This document shows, piece after piece, positions 1-9,203 of a stretch of 64,000 bases of DNA (position 1 is the stretch's first letter; each line of letters opens with the position of its first letter). This DNA is from Rheinheimera sp. (GTDB taxonomy: Bacteria; Pseudomonadota; Gammaproteobacteria; Enterobacterales; Alteromonadaceae): contig NZ_JAUYGV010000008.1 in the NCBI RefSeq assembly GCF_030690345.1, positions 498,433 to 562,432 on the forward strand, given 5' to 3'. The position numbers and the translations under genes are program-made. The notes beneath the pieces are model-generated. The model saw only the letters and a list, made by a program, of their open reading frames with translations. It ran no database searches and was not told where the DNA came from.

Positions 1-858
1 ATGAACGCCGATGCCGATACCTCGTTTGATAACAATATGATAAGCGAGGTGGTACCCTACTTTGCCGACCCCAACGTGCCGGCTTTAGGCGGTGCACTGC
101 GAGTGCGTAATGTGCAGGACAGCCTGCTGACCCGGATGCAGGCCATTGAATACCTGATCTCCATGCAGGGCGGCAAAACCGGCCTGAGCCAATGGAACCT
201 GCTGAATAATATTTCCGGTGCCTTCGGTGCTTTTCGCCGCAGCTTTTTGCAACAAATCGGCGGCTGGGATACCCATACTGCCGAAGATCTCGATCTAACC
301 GTACGCATAAAACAGTATTTTGGCCGCCACCCCAAGATGCGTATACCCTTTGCCACTCTGGCCATTGGCCATACCGACGCCCCGGCCGATTTAAAAACCC
401 TGGTGCTGCAACGGCTGCGCTGGGACGGTGATTTACTCTTTCTGTACCTGCGTAAACACTGGCCGGCGTTTAGCCCGCGCCTGCTCGGTAGCGGCACCTT
501 TATTTTTACCCTGCTGTATGGCGTAGTGCAAAACGTATTAATGCCCTTTGTCATAGTGGCGTACAGCATAGGGCTGGCGCTGAGTTATCCGTGGCAAATT
601 TACGCCACTATCGGCATCAGCGTGTACCTGCTGTATTTAGCAATCCTAAGCTTTTTTTATGCGCTGGTGCTTATCGCTATCTCCGAGCGGTTAAAGCAAG
701 ACCTGCGCCTGCTGCCCTGGTTACCGCTTTACCCTTTTTATGCCTTCTTTATGCGGCTGGTGTGTTTATTCGCGCTGCTAAATGAAGTGGTACGCCGCTC
801 ACATGAAGAAAGCTCAATGGCGCCCTGGTGGGTGCTCAAACGTGGAAGAAAGTTTTAA
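1..858 (+). CDS. Membrane glycosyltransferase family 2, 3' part only
   Basis: Processive GT2 enzyme that would add sugar units to a growing polysaccharide at the inner membrane. The visible frame opens inside the catalytic domain: the DADT acceptor-metal motif sits at residues 4-7, the ED pair of the third motif near residue 96, and a QRLRW motif (QxxRW, typical of BcsA-like synthases) near 138. Three or more membrane helices follow, roughly residues 160-265. The A-strand and nucleotide-binding part are absent, so the ATG at base 1 is almost surely an internal Met and the real start lies upstream of the window. It overlaps the next gene by one base (TAATG), which points to translational coupling with an HlyD-like protein. 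Product polymer unknown; cellulose is only one option. Confidence 0.85.
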   Translation: MNADADTSFDNNMISEVVPYFADPNVPALGGALRVRNVQDSLLTRMQAIEYLISMQGGKTGLSQWNLLNNISGAFGAFRRSFLQQIGGWDTHTAEDLDLTVRIKQYFGRHPKMRIPFATLAIGHTDAPADLKTLVLQRLRWDGDLLFLYLRKHWPAFSPRLLGSGTFIFTLLYGVVQNVLMPFVIVAYSIGLALSYPWQIYATIGISVYLLYLAILSFFYALVLIAISERLKQDLRLLPWLPLYPFYAFFMRLVCLFALLNEVVRRSHEESSMAPWWVLKRGRKF

Positions 859-1910
859 TGAAGATCAGTTACTCCGCCGGCGCCAAAAGCACCAAGCCGA
901 CCATAGAGCAAGGCCTGAAAGTAGACTACGCTGCCGCGAAGCGAGGCGCTTATAAAGCCCGTTGGTATATGTTGCTGGCTGTGATCATTCTGCCGATGCT
1001 GCTGATCCTGTGGCTGCTGCTGCGGCCCAAGCTGTTGGTATTGGCACCAGGCATAGTGACCACCGACCCGATAGAGCTGCGCGCGCCGGTGGCCGCCAGA
1101 TTGCTGAGCATAGAGGTAACCGAAGGTCAGCAACTGCAGGCCGGCAGCTTGCTATTACAGTTACATAACCCACAGTTAGATGCGCAAATTGCCGAACTGC
1201 AAAACCAGCTGGCGCAGCTGGCACTGCCGGTGGATACCAGCGACCTGAGCGTATTACAACAGCGTGAAGCTGCCATCGCCATTGCCGGCGACGCCGTCAC
1301 GCAACAAGCAGCTTACCTGCAAAGTTATCAGGATTTTAAGCGCTCCGGTTTGGTATCAACCCATGAGATGGCGGTAGTACAACAAACACTGACTAACGCT
1401 AAGCTGGCCTTAGAGCAGGCCAAAACAGAAGTAGTGCAACTGCGCCAGCAACAGGAAATTCAGGCGCTGGCCGGCACTGTGGCTCAAGCGCGACGCCAGT
1501 TGCAGCTTAGCTTGGCACAACTGCAGGCGCAGCGAAGCCAGTTACAACTTCGCGCCACCCAGCCGGGCAAGGTTATTGCTGTTCAGGTAAAGCCCGGCGA
1601 ATACCTGCGCCAGGACCAACCGCTGCTGATTTTATCCAACCGGCCACAACCGGTTATTTTCGCTTACCTGCCGCCTAAGTATATGAACTACGCCAAACCA
1701 GGCCAACAGGCCAGTGTAAAACTGCCGAACGGTGATAAGGTGCGCGCCAGCATCACCGAACCAGCCGAGTTACTGCAGCGCCTGCCGGCTAATCTCAGTG
1801 GCCCCTTCGACGGCGAGCAAGCGGTATTGCGACTGACGTTAACGCCACAGCAACCACTGCCGGATATTGAAGGTTTACCGCTGGAAATCAGCTTTGATTA
1901 TTTGTGGTAA
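858..1910 (+). CDS. HlyD/membrane-fusion-type protein coupled to the glycosyltransferase
   Basis: Periplasmic adaptor-like protein of 350 residues. One N-terminal membrane helix (about residues 36-56) is followed by a biotinyl-lipoyl-like half (GIVTTDPIELRAPVAARL), a long Gln/Ala/Leu-rich coiled coil (about 100-220), and the second half-motif (TQPGKVIAVQVKPGEYL). I chose the ATG at 858 over an in-frame ATG at 828 because GGAAGAAAG lies just before it and it abuts the upstream stop. Pairing of a synthase with an HlyD-like partner resembles Alg8/Alg44-type exopolysaccharide modules, but no PilZ domain is visible here. Role in polymer export is inferred from context. Confidence 0.8.
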   Translation: MKISYSAGAKSTKPTIEQGLKVDYAAAKRGAYKARWYMLLAVIILPMLLILWLLLRPKLLVLAPGIVTTDPIELRAPVAARLLSIEVTEGQQLQAGSLLLQLHNPQLDAQIAELQNQLAQLALPVDTSDLSVLQQREAAIAIAGDAVTQQAAYLQSYQDFKRSGLVSTHEMAVVQQTLTNAKLALEQAKTEVVQLRQQQEIQALAGTVAQARRQLQLSLAQLQAQRSQLQLRATQPGKVIAVQVKPGEYLRQDQPLLILSNRPQPVIFAYLPPKYMNYAKPGQQASVKLPNGDKVRASITEPAELLQRLPANLSGPFDGEQAVLRLTLTPQQPLPDIEGLPLEISFDYLW

Positions 1911-1917
1911 AAGCCGG

Positions 1918-3261
1918 TTACAACGCCAAATACCAACTGGCGATGGAGAAATACAACACCACGCCGGCGACGTCGGCTATTGAAGTGATTAGCGGGCCGC
2001 TTGCGGTGGCCGGATCGAGTTTAAAGCGGCTGAGCAAAAACGGCAATGATAAGCCAATTAAGCTGCCGGCCATGACGACCAGCATCATGGTGAGCGCCAC
2101 GACCACGGCAATATCGTAACCGCCGCGCCACCAGCCTAAACCCACCACAGCGGCTGCCATGGTTAAACCAAGCAAGCCGGCCACCAGGCATTCTTTACCG
2201 AGTAAATAACCCCAGTCGCGAAGTTTAATGTCGCCTGTGGCCAATGCCCGCACCATCAGGGTGCCTGCCTGGGCGCCGGCATTACCGCTGCTACCGATTA
2301 ACAGCGGCAGAAAGAATAACAAAGCAATGTGGCTGGAAATGGTACCTTCAAAATAAGCAATGCCGGCGCCGGAGAAGATATTGCCAAACACTAAAATAAC
2401 CAACCAAAACACCCGCTTGCGATACAAGAGCCCGATGCCGGCGTCTTTAACGCTGGTTTCAAGCTTACCGATGGTGGCGGTTTTGTGAAAGTCCTCGGTG
2501 GCCTCGGCGGCGGCCACGTCCATCGCATCATCGTAGGTAACAATACCCACCATCTGGTGTTCATTGTTTACAATCGGCAGCGCCAGTAAGTCGTACTTGG
2601 CAATAAGGGCCGCGACTTCTTCCTGTGGCATATCGACAACGGCATAAATCGGGTCGTGGTTAATCAGCTCTTCCAGCGGCATTTGCAGCGGTGCCAGAAT
2701 AAGATCCCGCAATGACACTACACCGATAAGCTTGCGCGCAGCATCTACCACATAAGCGGAATAAATGGTTTCTTTATCCGGCGCTTCACGGCGCAATGAG
2801 TCCAGCGCCAGGGTTACTGTCAGTTCCGCCGCCAGGATGGCATAGTCTGAGGTCATAATGGCACCGGCGGTGCCTTCTTTGTGTGACGTCAGCCGCAACA
2901 AATCTTCCCGCTCGGCTTGCGCCAGCGCTGGCAGCAGAGTTTCGCGCTGTTCGTCGTCCAGGCGGTTAAATAAGTCGGCGCGTTCATCTGATGACATCTG
3001 GCGGATAATAGGCGCCAGCTTGCGCCGGCTGATGCTGATAGACAGCTTTACCTGCTGTTCAGCCGGTAAATAGCCGAATACTTCAGCTTGTTCAGCCCGT
3101 GGAAATACAGTAAGCAGGGTCCATAGATCATTCGGAGCAAATTCGACCAGCGCAGAGGCTAAATCGGCCGGGTGTACATCGTCCAGTTGCTCACGCAGCA
3201 AAGGCACCGTATTTGACTCCAACGCGGTGCGCAGCGTGCCGATCAGCACAGGTAATTCCAT
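1918..3261 (-). CDS. mgtE: Magnesium transporter MgtE
   Basis: Mg2+ channel of the inner membrane, 447 residues, the usual family length. Order of domains: an N-terminal superhelical MgtE_N domain (about 1-130, with the DVHPADLA start typical of the family), two CBS domains (about 135-255), a linking helix, then five membrane helices to the C-terminus, ending in the TASGPLITSIADVAG segment that corresponds to the pore region. The CBS and N domains close the channel when cytosolic Mg2+ is high in characterised homologues. Start ATG is preceded by AGAGG. The 5' region is long and carries a possible leader ORF (see 3310-3390). The 3' end faces the HlyD-like gene 8 bases away. Confidence 0.95.
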   Translation of the reverse strand: MELPVLIGTLRTALESNTVPLLREQLDDVHPADLASALVEFAPNDLWTLLTVFPRAEQAEVFGYLPAEQQVKLSISISRRKLAPIIRQMSSDERADLFNRLDDEQRETLLPALAQAEREDLLRLTSHKEGTAGAIMTSDYAILAAELTVTLALDSLRREAPDKETIYSAYVVDAARKLIGVVSLRDLILAPLQMPLEELINHDPIYAVVDMPQEEVAALIAKYDLLALPIVNNEHQMVGIVTYDDAMDVAAAEATEDFHKTATIGKLETSVKDAGIGLLYRKRVFWLVILVFGNIFSGAGIAYFEGTISSHIALLFFLPLLIGSSGNAGAQAGTLMVRALATGDIKLRDWGYLLGKECLVAGLLGLTMAAAVVGLGWWRGGYDIAVVVALTMMLVVMAGSLIGLSLPFLLSRFKLDPATASGPLITSIADVAGVVLYFSIASWYLAL

Positions 3262-3309
3262 AGCAACCTCTTACTAAACAGGCTTAGCAAGGGCCGCTAT
3301 TCGCGCAGC

Positions 3310-3390
3310 TTACCAAGCAGAATTCTTATCGGGGGTATCAGTTGTCAGGCCACGCCTGCTACCGGGTATATCCATACCGGGCACGTCCAT
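3310..3390 (-). CDS. Possible 26-residue leader peptide of mgtE
   Basis: A short frame runs ATG to TAA 48 bases upstream of the mgtE start on the same strand. Its first ten residues are a repeated MDVPG-MDIPG, followed by SRRG; overall it has Asp at four positions and Pro at three. Acidic residues next to prolines, followed by arginines, are the hallmark of MgtL, the Mg2+-sensing leader of Salmonella mgtA, where such codons destabilise the ribosome at low Mg2+. The likeness is in composition and position only. The ribosome-binding site is weak (GAG seven bases before ATG), and a frame of this length can arise by chance. Confidence 0.3.
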   Translation of the reverse strand: MDVPGMDIPGSRRGLTTDTPDKNSAW

Positions 3391-3396
3391 ACGGGT
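3352..3396. repeat. Three imperfect 15 bp tandem units in the mgtE leader
   Basis: Read on the plus strand the units are ACGCCTGCTACCGGG, TATATCCATACCGGG and CACGTCCATACGGGT. Units two and three agree best. Because 15 is a multiple of three, the repeat also gives the repeated pentapeptide of the leader frame on the minus strand. Confidence 0.55.
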
Positions 3397-3615
3397 ACTC
3401 GCTCTATTTTACTGAATTAACATATTGCTGAATAAGCAAAATTTGGCGCTATTGTATAAAGCATAGCAACTAATCTCAACCAGGCTGTGGACAATAACGC
3501 ACAGTATAATATCAGGCCGTGCAACGGCTTAACTTGCCAACAGAGTTGAAATAACGTTAACTGATAGCAATTGTGCAAGCGCTTGTTTCAGTTTACCGGC
3601 CAGGAGGGCAGGCTT

Positions 3616-5235
3616 ATGTTACGCAGTCTAAGCTGCTTATTTACCGTGCTTTTTTCCTGCGCCGTGCAGGCAGAGTGTACTGACATCAGCCCGCAGCAGC
3701 AGGCTGAGCTGCCTGATGATGTCACTATCGGCAGCATCAGTTACCGGCGTAACAATGTGTTCGACCTGACAGAAAAAGGCACCTTTTGGCTGCACCGTTT
3801 CGCCAATTACAGCCATATTATTACCAAAGAACCCACAGTGCAGGATGACTTACTGTTTCTGCAAGGTGCAGCGCTAAACCTGCAAGAGCTGGAAGAAACC
3901 GAGCGTTTGCTGCGTAACCGCGCTTATATCCGCGATGCTGCAATATCGGTGAGCCAATATTGCCCACAGAGCAACAGTGTTAATGTGCTGGTAGAAACCT
4001 GGGATAACTGGTCGCTGCTGCCAAAGATAGATTTCAGCAGTGAAGGCGGTGAAACTGATTACTCCATTGGCATCGCCGATGACAACCTGCTGGGTAGCGG
4101 TAATCAGCTACAGCTGGATTATGCCAAAGACAGTGAACGTACCGGTTATCTGCTGAGTTTTGCCTCGCCGAATATCTTTGGTACCCATTGGAATGCCCTT
4201 ACCCGCTACGCTGATAACTCCGACGGTGAAAGTTACCACTTTACTCTGACCCGGCCGTTTTACCGCTTGTCATCGCCCTGGGCTTTCAGCCTGGATCTGG
4301 AAAAAAACAAAGAAGAGATCAGCGATTATTTACTCGGCGATGAAATTAACCTGTACGACCGCGAGTTAAAGTGGTTTGAAAGCTACGTTGGTTTTAAACT
4401 GGCTCAGCGTGCTAATCATATTCACCGGCTGAATATCGGCTTTACCCTGAACGACACCAACTTTCAACAAACTGAGTTGACGGTGTATGACTTACCGCCG
4501 GAGCGCAACCTGTCAGCCATCTGGCTGGAGTATCAGCTGCTGGTCAGCGATTATCGTAAGCTGTTTAATATTAATCAGTTTAACCGCGTGGAAGACATTA
4601 ATTTGGGCTGGCAGGCGCGGCTGCGCTTGGGCCGTCTGCAATCCTGGTTGGGTGCTGACGACGCCGGCTGGCAACTGGATACGGAACTGGCCAAAGTGTG
4701 GCAACTTAACAACGACATTTTTTTGTTGGGTAACAGCCGCTACCAGGCGCTGTGGTTAAGTGGTGTTAATCAGCATTTATTCAGCAACCAGTTGCAACTG
4801 GTGTATCAGCTGAACAATAACAGCAGTGCTGTGGGCATAGTTAACGCGGAATTTGGCCGCCAGCTGTTTCAGGACGAAGCGCTGTACTTAGGTGGTGATA
4901 CCGGTTTGCGCGCCTTTCCGTTGTACTATCAACGCGGTGACAGCCGCATTGTGGCCACCGCAGAGTACCGCTACTTTACCGACTGGTCGATATTACAGCT
5001 ATTGGATGTCGGCTTTGCCGGTTTTGCCGATGCCGGCCGCAGCTGGGGTGCAAAGCAGGATTTTGACAGTAATATTGATGACGGTGTGCTGTTTGGTGTC
5101 GGTGGTGGTATCCGTTTACTGTCGTCACATTCCAGCCGCGGCACCATGATCCATATTGATCTAACCCATCCTTTTAGCGACAACCCCAAGCTGGATGCCT
5201 GGCAATGGCGGGTTACTGCGAAAAAACGGTTTTAA
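3616..5235 (+). CDS. BamA/TamA (Omp85)-family outer membrane protein
   Basis: Outer membrane beta-barrel protein, 539 residues. Residues 1-19 are a signal peptide ending CAVQA. A short POTRA-like region (about 30-130, with [20 protein letters not shown] typical of the Omp85 POTRA fold) precedes a barrel of the surface-antigen type; the C-terminal residue is Phe, as usual for Bam substrates, and a [10 protein letters not shown] segment resembles the conserved lid-lock motif region (GG..LRG). ATG at 3616 was chosen because AGGAGG stands nine bases upstream and it gives a clean signal peptide; an upstream in-frame start would add 15 unlikely residues. Too short and with too few POTRA domains for BamA itself. 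Substrate unknown. Its stop overlaps the stop of mutM. Confidence 0.8.
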   Translation: MLRSLSCLFTVLFSCAVQAECTDISPQQQAELPDDVTIGSISYRRNNVFDLTEKGTFWLHRFANYSHIITKEPTVQDDLLFLQGAALNLQELEETERLLRNRAYIRDAAISVSQYCPQSNSVNVLVETWDNWSLLPKIDFSSEGGETDYSIGIADDNLLGSGNQLQLDYAKDSERTGYLLSFASPNIFGTHWNALTRYADNSDGESYHFTLTRPFYRLSSPWAFSLDLEKNKEEISDYLLGDEINLYDRELKWFESYVGFKLAQRANHIHRLNIGFTLNDTNFQQTELTVYDLPPERNLSAIWLEYQLLVSDYRKLFNINQFNRVEDINLGWQARLRLGRLQSWLGADDAGWQLDTELAKVWQLNNDIFLLGNSRYQALWLSGVNQHLFSNQLQLVYQLNNNSSAVGIVNAEFGRQLFQDEALYLGGDTGLRAFPLYYQRGDSRIVATAEYRYFTDWSILQLLDVGFAGFADAGRSWGAKQDFDSNIDDGVLFGVGGGIRLLSSHSSRGTMIHIDLTHPFSDNPKLDAWQWRVTAKKRF

Positions 5236-6041
5236 CTCTGGCACTTCGGGCAAAACACAGTACTACGCTGGCCAAGGCGGAGCTCACTCAACACCGTGCC
5301 ACAGGTTAAACAGGGCTGGCCACCCCGACCATATACCTGTAACTGCTGGGCAAAATAGCCCGGCTTACCGTCAGCCTGGCTAAAGTCTTTTAATGTGGTA
5401 CCACCTTGTTTAATCGCAGCAGCCAGGGTGTCTTTAATCACCGGCAACAGTTTTGCTAACTGCGGTGGGGTTACCGCTTTGGCTGGTTTAGACGGCAAGA
5501 TGCCGGCTTTAAACAGCGCTTCGTTGGCGTAAATATTACCCACGCCCACCACCACGTGGTTATCCATCAGCACCAGCTTTGCCGCACTACCGCGTTTGGC
5601 AAAAGCCGCCGTTAAATGCGCCAGGTTAAAATTGTCACTCAGCGGCTCCGGCCCCAGGCTGGCCAACAACGGGTGTACTTCACCTTTTTGCTGCCAAAGC
5701 ACTGCACCAAAACGGCGGGTGTCGTTTAACCGCAACAGCATGCCGCTGTCTAACAGCAGATCAATATGATCATGCTTGGTCGCCGGGGTGTCAGCCGCCA
5801 GTACTTTTAAATGGCCCGACATACCCAGGTGCAAAATTATGTCGCCCTGTGGCAGCTGAACAAGCAAATACTTAGCGCGGCGGGTAACCGACAAAATAGG
5901 CTGATTCAGCTGCGCCAATACTTCATCCGGCACCCACCAGCGCAGTTGGCGCTGGCGTGCTACCACTTCAACTAACTGCCGGTTTTCCAGATAAGGGCTG
6001 ATGCCCTGGCGCGACACTTCTACTTCAGGTAATTCCGGCAC
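5232..6041 (-). CDS. mutM: Formamidopyrimidine-DNA glycosylase
   Basis: Base-excision repair enzyme that removes 8-oxoguanine and ring-opened purines and nicks the strand by beta/delta-elimination. 269 residues, family length. Pro1-Glu2 (after Met removal) form the catalytic N-terminus, the RRAKYLL segment carries the conserved Lys, and the C-terminal zinc finger is visible as CLTC and CPKC near residues 246-267. It follows the 6044-6526 gene by two bases, so the two are probably co-transcribed. Its stop shares bases 5232-5235 (TTAA) with the stop of the convergent outer membrane gene. Confidence 0.97.
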   Translation of the reverse strand: MPELPEVEVSRQGISPYLENRQLVEVVARQRQLRWWVPDEVLAQLNQPILSVTRRAKYLLVQLPQGDIILHLGMSGHLKVLAADTPATKHDHIDLLLDSGMLLRLNDTRRFGAVLWQQKGEVHPLLASLGPEPLSDNFNLAHLTAAFAKRGSAAKLVLMDNHVVVGVGNIYANEALFKAGILPSKPAKAVTPPQLAKLLPVIKDTLAAAIKQGGTTLKDFSQADGKPGYFAQQLQVYGRGGQPCLTCGTVLSELRLGQRSTVFCPKCQS

Positions 6042-6043
6042 TG

Positions 6044-6526
6044 TTACTCCGCCATATCGATTAAAAACAACTGCGCCGCCTGCGCTGCGCTTAATTGATA
6101 AAACTGCTGCTGCCCGGCTTGCTGCAATAAGAACTGGCCGTCACCGGCATCAGAGGCCGGATACAACAACCAAATTAACGGCGCCGTTTGCCCCACCAGT
6201 TGCACGCTGGCTTGGGCTACCGGTACGCGGCTTTTATCTGCGGCCACCTCAACGGGGGTAAGTGAACTGTGCTGCCAGGCTACGGCAAGCTGGGCAGCAT
6301 CTACCGCTTTAGCGCCTTGCGGCTGCAATTGCCACTGAGGGCCGGCTTTAATTAAACGTTGGTTGGCAAAGGCGACCATTAATAATTCGCTGTCAGCGGG
6401 CAGCAAGCGATGCTCGGCTGTATTCAACTGCGCTAAACGTTGCGGTATGCCATATAGCGCAAACATCAAAATCAGCACGGCAAAAATCAGTACGTTATTC
6501 CAGTTACGACGGGACAGTTTTAACAT
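6044..6526 (-). CDS. Hypothetical single-pass membrane protein upstream of mutM
   Basis: 160 residues. A membrane helix at about residues 13-27 is followed by a periplasmic-looking domain rich in Ala, Gln and Leu with no Cys and no motif I recognise. The TM helix and lack of a signal-peptidase site suggest an anchored protein with its C-terminal domain outside the cytoplasm. Start is supported by CAGGTA before the ATG. The two-base gap to mutM suggests one transcript. Function unknown; nothing visible links it to DNA repair. Confidence 0.7.
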   Translation of the reverse strand: MLKLSRRNWNNVLIFAVLILMFALYGIPQRLAQLNTAEHRLLPADSELLMVAFANQRLIKAGPQWQLQPQGAKAVDAAQLAVAWQHSSLTPVEVAADKSRVPVAQASVQLVGQTAPLIWLLYPASDAGDGQFLLQQAGQQQFYQLSAAQAAQLFLIDMAE

Positions 6527-6586
6527 GATAATACCTGTCAGCTAAGGCGACGCGGCATAGTAACGCAGGCGGGTATTAAAAAGCAA

Positions 6587-6608
6587 AAACCCGGCGTTGG
6601 CCGGGTTT
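6587..6608 (-). terminator. Rho-independent terminator after rpmG
   Basis: AAACCCGGC and GCCGGGTTT form a 9 bp stem with a GTTG loop; on the minus strand it runs into TTGCTTTTT. It ends the rpmB-rpmG transcript. Confidence 0.85.
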
Positions 6609-6618
6609 CTGTGTTCGA

Positions 6619-6774
6619 TTACTTGATTTTCGCTTCTTTGAAAATCACATGCTTGCGCACTTTAGGATCGAACTTTTTGATTTCCATCTTTTCTGGCATG
6701 GTGCGCTTGTTCTTCGTAGTTGTATAGAAGAAACCAGTGCCTGCAGAAGAGACTAAACGGATTTTATCGCGCAT
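6619..6774 (-). CDS. rpmG: 50S ribosomal protein L33
   Basis: 51-residue protein of the large ribosomal subunit. The translation begins [19 protein letters not shown] and ends in [11 protein letters not shown], an exact family pattern. It lacks the CxxC zinc ribbons of C+ L33 paralogues, so it is the zinc-free form. It lies 11 bases after rpmB, the standard rpmB-rpmG operon, and is followed by a strong terminator. Confidence 0.97.
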   Translation of the reverse strand: MRDKIRLVSSAGTGFFYTTTKNKRTMPEKMEIKKFDPKVRKHVIFKEAKIK

Positions 6775-6785
6775 TATTTATTTCC

Positions 6786-7022
6786 TTACACCTTGTGACC
6801 GTTAGCACGCACTTCGGCTAATACCGCATCGATACCTTTCTTATCGATGATGCGCATACCACGGGTAGAAGTACGTAATGTAACAAAACGGTTTTCACTT
6901 TCAACCCAGAAACGGTGAGTTTGCAGGTTAGGCAGGAAACGGCGCTTAGTAGCATTGTTGGCGTGTGAACGACGGTTACCTACCATCGGACCTTTGCCGG
7001 TTACTTGGCACACTCTAGACAT
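6786..7022 (-). CDS. rpmB: 50S ribosomal protein L28
   Basis: 78-residue protein of the large ribosomal subunit; starts [20 protein letters not shown] and keeps the [17 protein letters not shown] core, matching the family over its whole length. First gene of the rpmB-rpmG operon; the 164 bp spacer to radC on the same strand should hold its promoter. Confidence 0.97.
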   Translation of the reverse strand: MSRVCQVTGKGPMVGNRRSHANNATKRRFLPNLQTHRFWVESENRFVTLRTSTRGMRIIDKKGIDAVLAEVRANGHKV

Positions 7023-7155
7023 GTCAATAGTTCTCCAAAATTACATCAGCTCGAGCTGTCATCACCCTTCCGGCCAAGAAGGTTGCCCCAAAACAAGAGG
7101 GCGCAATTTATACACGAATAAGCCACCTTATTCAAGCGAAATCTTTCGCCCGCGC

Positions 7156-7180
7156 GCAGAGATCCGGCAAGGATCTCTGC
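7156..7180 (-). terminator. Hairpin between radC and rpmB
   Basis: GCAGAGATCC and GGATCTCTGC form a perfect 10 bp stem around GGCAA, just past the radC stop. There is no good T-run on the minus strand, so it may be a weak terminator or an RNA-stabilising stem. Confidence 0.45.
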
Positions 7181-7186
7181 AGATCT

Positions 7187-7861
7187 TCACAGCCAGCCAC
7201 GCTCAGCAAAGGAGATTACATCGGCATCGCCCACTATAAAGTGATCCAATACCTTGATATCTACCAACATTAGCGCCTGAACTAAGCGTTCAGTAATCGC
7301 TCTGTCCGCCCGGCTGGGCTCGGCCACGCCGGATGGATGATTGTGCGCCAGAATAACAGCGGCGGCATTATGCGCTAAAGCCTGCTGAACTACAATACGC
7401 GGATACACCGGGGAGGCATCTATAGTGCCGGCAAATAACGGCTCGGCTTTAATCAGCCGGTGCTGGCTGTCTAAATACAGCAATAAAAATACCTCGCGCT
7501 GCTCGCCGCTAATCGCATGTTGCAAATAGCGCTTCACGGTACCGGGATCGTTAAACACGGTATCGCGCTGTATTTGTTGCTGTAAATAGCGCTTACTCAG
7601 CTCCAGCACCGCCTGCAATTGCACAAATTTGGCTTCACCCAAACCTTTAGCCGAGCAAAAATCAGCCTGGCTGGCGCCAAGCAGACGCCGTAACGAGCCA
7701 AACTGATTTAATAACTGCCTTGCCAGGGTTACCGCATCGGTACCGGCGATGCCGGTGCGTAAAAAGATTGCCAGCAGCTCAGCGTCTGACAGCGCCATGG
7801 CGCCTCTGTCGAGCAATTTTTCCCGCGGCCGCTCGGTAGCGGGCCAGTGACGAATACTCAT
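7187..7861 (-). CDS. radC: RadC-family (JAB/MPN+) protein
   Basis: 224-residue RadC homologue. A helix-hairpin-helix-like N-terminal part ([14 protein letters not shown]...) precedes a JAB1/MPN domain whose metal-binding HNHPSG motif is seen near residue 173, with a later Asp (SRADRAIT). The family name comes from an old repair mutant now attributed elsewhere; the true activity is not settled. The ATG at 7861 is chosen since AGGGAG precedes it and the protein then begins [17 protein letters not shown], like other RadC proteins; a longer in-frame start at 7927 would run into the coaBC leader. Divergent from coaBC. Confidence 0.9.
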   Translation of the reverse strand: MSIRHWPATERPREKLLDRGAMALSDAELLAIFLRTGIAGTDAVTLARQLLNQFGSLRRLLGASQADFCSAKGLGEAKFVQLQAVLELSKRYLQQQIQRDTVFNDPGTVKRYLQHAISGEQREVFLLLYLDSQHRLIKAEPLFAGTIDASPVYPRIVVQQALAHNAAAVILAHNHPSGVAEPSRADRAITERLVQALMLVDIKVLDHFIVGDADVISFAERGWL

Positions 7862-7943
7862 GCAATCACTCCCTGAATTGATGCTGAATTTGTGTTTCCA
7901 TGCTATCTTAGCGCCAGTTTTTTCCACTTCCGGTGGCTCTGTT

Positions 7944-9155
7944 ATGCAGCAAACCCTTGCGCAAAAACGTATTTTACTTGGTATCAGCGGCGGTATTGCC
8001 GCCTATAAAAGTGCTGATTTAGTGCGCCGCTTAAAAGAGCGCGGCGCTGATGTGCGGGTTATTTTAACCGACGCCGCCCAACACTTTATTACGCCACTTA
8101 CCTTGCAGGCTGTATCCGGCAACCCGGTCAGCACCAGTTTGCTTGACCCGGCTGCCGAAGCGGCTATGGGCCATATCGAATTGGCAAAATGGGCAGACAT
8201 CATCTTAATTGCCCCGGCCAGTGCCGACGTTATCGCCCGCATGGCGCATGGCTTAGCCAACGACTTACTCACTACCTGTGTGTTAGCCACCGCAGCCCCG
8301 ATTGCTGTAGCACCGGCAATGAACCAGCAGATGTATAAAAACATAGCCACTCAGCAGAATTTAGCCACACTTATAGCACATAATTTTTACATTTACGGCC
8401 CGGGAGTTGGTGACCAAGCCTGTGGCGACACCGGCGCAGGCCGTATGTTAGAGCCGTTGCAGCTGGTTAGCGCGCTAGAAGAACATTTTTTAGCTGAACA
8501 GCAACTTAATAACATAAAAATTACAATCACTGCCGGCCCGACGCGTGAAGCCATCGACCCGGTGCGTTATATCTCTAACCATAGCTCAGGCAAAATGGGC
8601 TTTGCCCTGGCTGCTGCCGCTGCAGCTATGGGTGCCAATGTTACGCTGATCAGCGGTCCGGTGCAGTTGGCCACGCCTGCTGGCGTTAAACGCATAGACG
8701 TTACCACTGCGCAGCAGATGCATGACGCGGCTTTAGCGCAGGCGGTACAGAGCAATATTTTTATCGGTTGCGCGGCGGTAGCCGATTATCGCGTAGCAGA
8801 AGTGGCCGGCGAGAAAATGAAGAAAAAAGCCGACAGCGCCCTTGAGCTGAAGCTGGTACAAAACCCGGACATTATTGCCAGCGTGGCGGCCCTACCCGCA
8901 CAGCGGCCCTTTACCGTGGGTTTTGCCGCAGAAACACAAAATGTGCTGCAGTACGCCAAAGATAAACTGGCGCGCAAAAAGCTGGACTTAATTTGCGCTA
9001 ATGACGTATCCAACAGCCAGTTGGGCTTTAACAGCGATCATAATGCTGTCACCCTGGTGTGGCAGTCTGGTGAGCTGGCATTGCCGGCACAACCTAAAGC
9101 CAGCCTGGCCAAAGCGATACTGCAGCATATCTACAGCCAATTTTCCGCCAACTAA
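7944..9155 (+). CDS. coaBC: Bifunctional phosphopantothenoylcysteine synthetase/decarboxylase
   Basis: Catalyses two steps of coenzyme A synthesis: joining of phosphopantothenate with cysteine (CoaB) and decarboxylation to phosphopantetheine (CoaC). 403 residues. N-terminal flavin-binding CoaC domain: [10 protein letters not shown], the APAMNQQMY loop, and the GDxACGDxGxGRM lid (here [13 protein letters not shown]). C-terminal CoaB domain from about 190: [25 protein letters not shown] and the later KKK loop. The ATG at 7944 was taken as start because it gives the standard N-terminus; the upstream in-frame start would overlap the radC promoter. Followed by dut, the common coaBC-dut order. Confidence 0.96.
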   Translation: MQQTLAQKRILLGISGGIAAYKSADLVRRLKERGADVRVILTDAAQHFITPLTLQAVSGNPVSTSLLDPAAEAAMGHIELAKWADIILIAPASADVIARMAHGLANDLLTTCVLATAAPIAVAPAMNQQMYKNIATQQNLATLIAHNFYIYGPGVGDQACGDTGAGRMLEPLQLVSALEEHFLAEQQLNNIKITITAGPTREAIDPVRYISNHSSGKMGFALAAAAAAMGANVTLISGPVQLATPAGVKRIDVTTAQQMHDAALAQAVQSNIFIGCAAVADYRVAEVAGEKMKKKADSALELKLVQNPDIIASVAALPAQRPFTVGFAAETQNVLQYAKDKLARKKLDLICANDVSNSQLGFNSDHNAVTLVWQSGELALPAQPKASLAKAILQHIYSQFSAN

Positions 9156-9203
9156 TTACCGTTAGAATACTATTTGTAATTAAAATAAAGAGTTAAGCCG
9201 TAA

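Larger units (their letters stand above)
3262..3615. other. 354 bp divergent spacer between mgtE and the Omp85-like gene
   Basis: It must hold promoters for both flanking genes. The mgtE side contains three imperfect 15 bp tandem units at 3352-3396 and a 27-codon frame at 3310-3390. Just before mgtE the leader can form a small CTAA/TTAG hairpin next to the ribosome-binding site. On the other side the stretch 3420-3600 is AT-richer and has several TATAAT-like strings, none of which I can assign with confidence. No known riboswitch was recognised. Confidence 0.6.

Noticed and set aside
7156..7180. Riboswitch or ribosomal leader ahead of rpmB
   Set aside because: The 10 bp hairpin is close to the radC stop and stands more than 130 bases before rpmB; no L28 autoregulatory motif was recognised.
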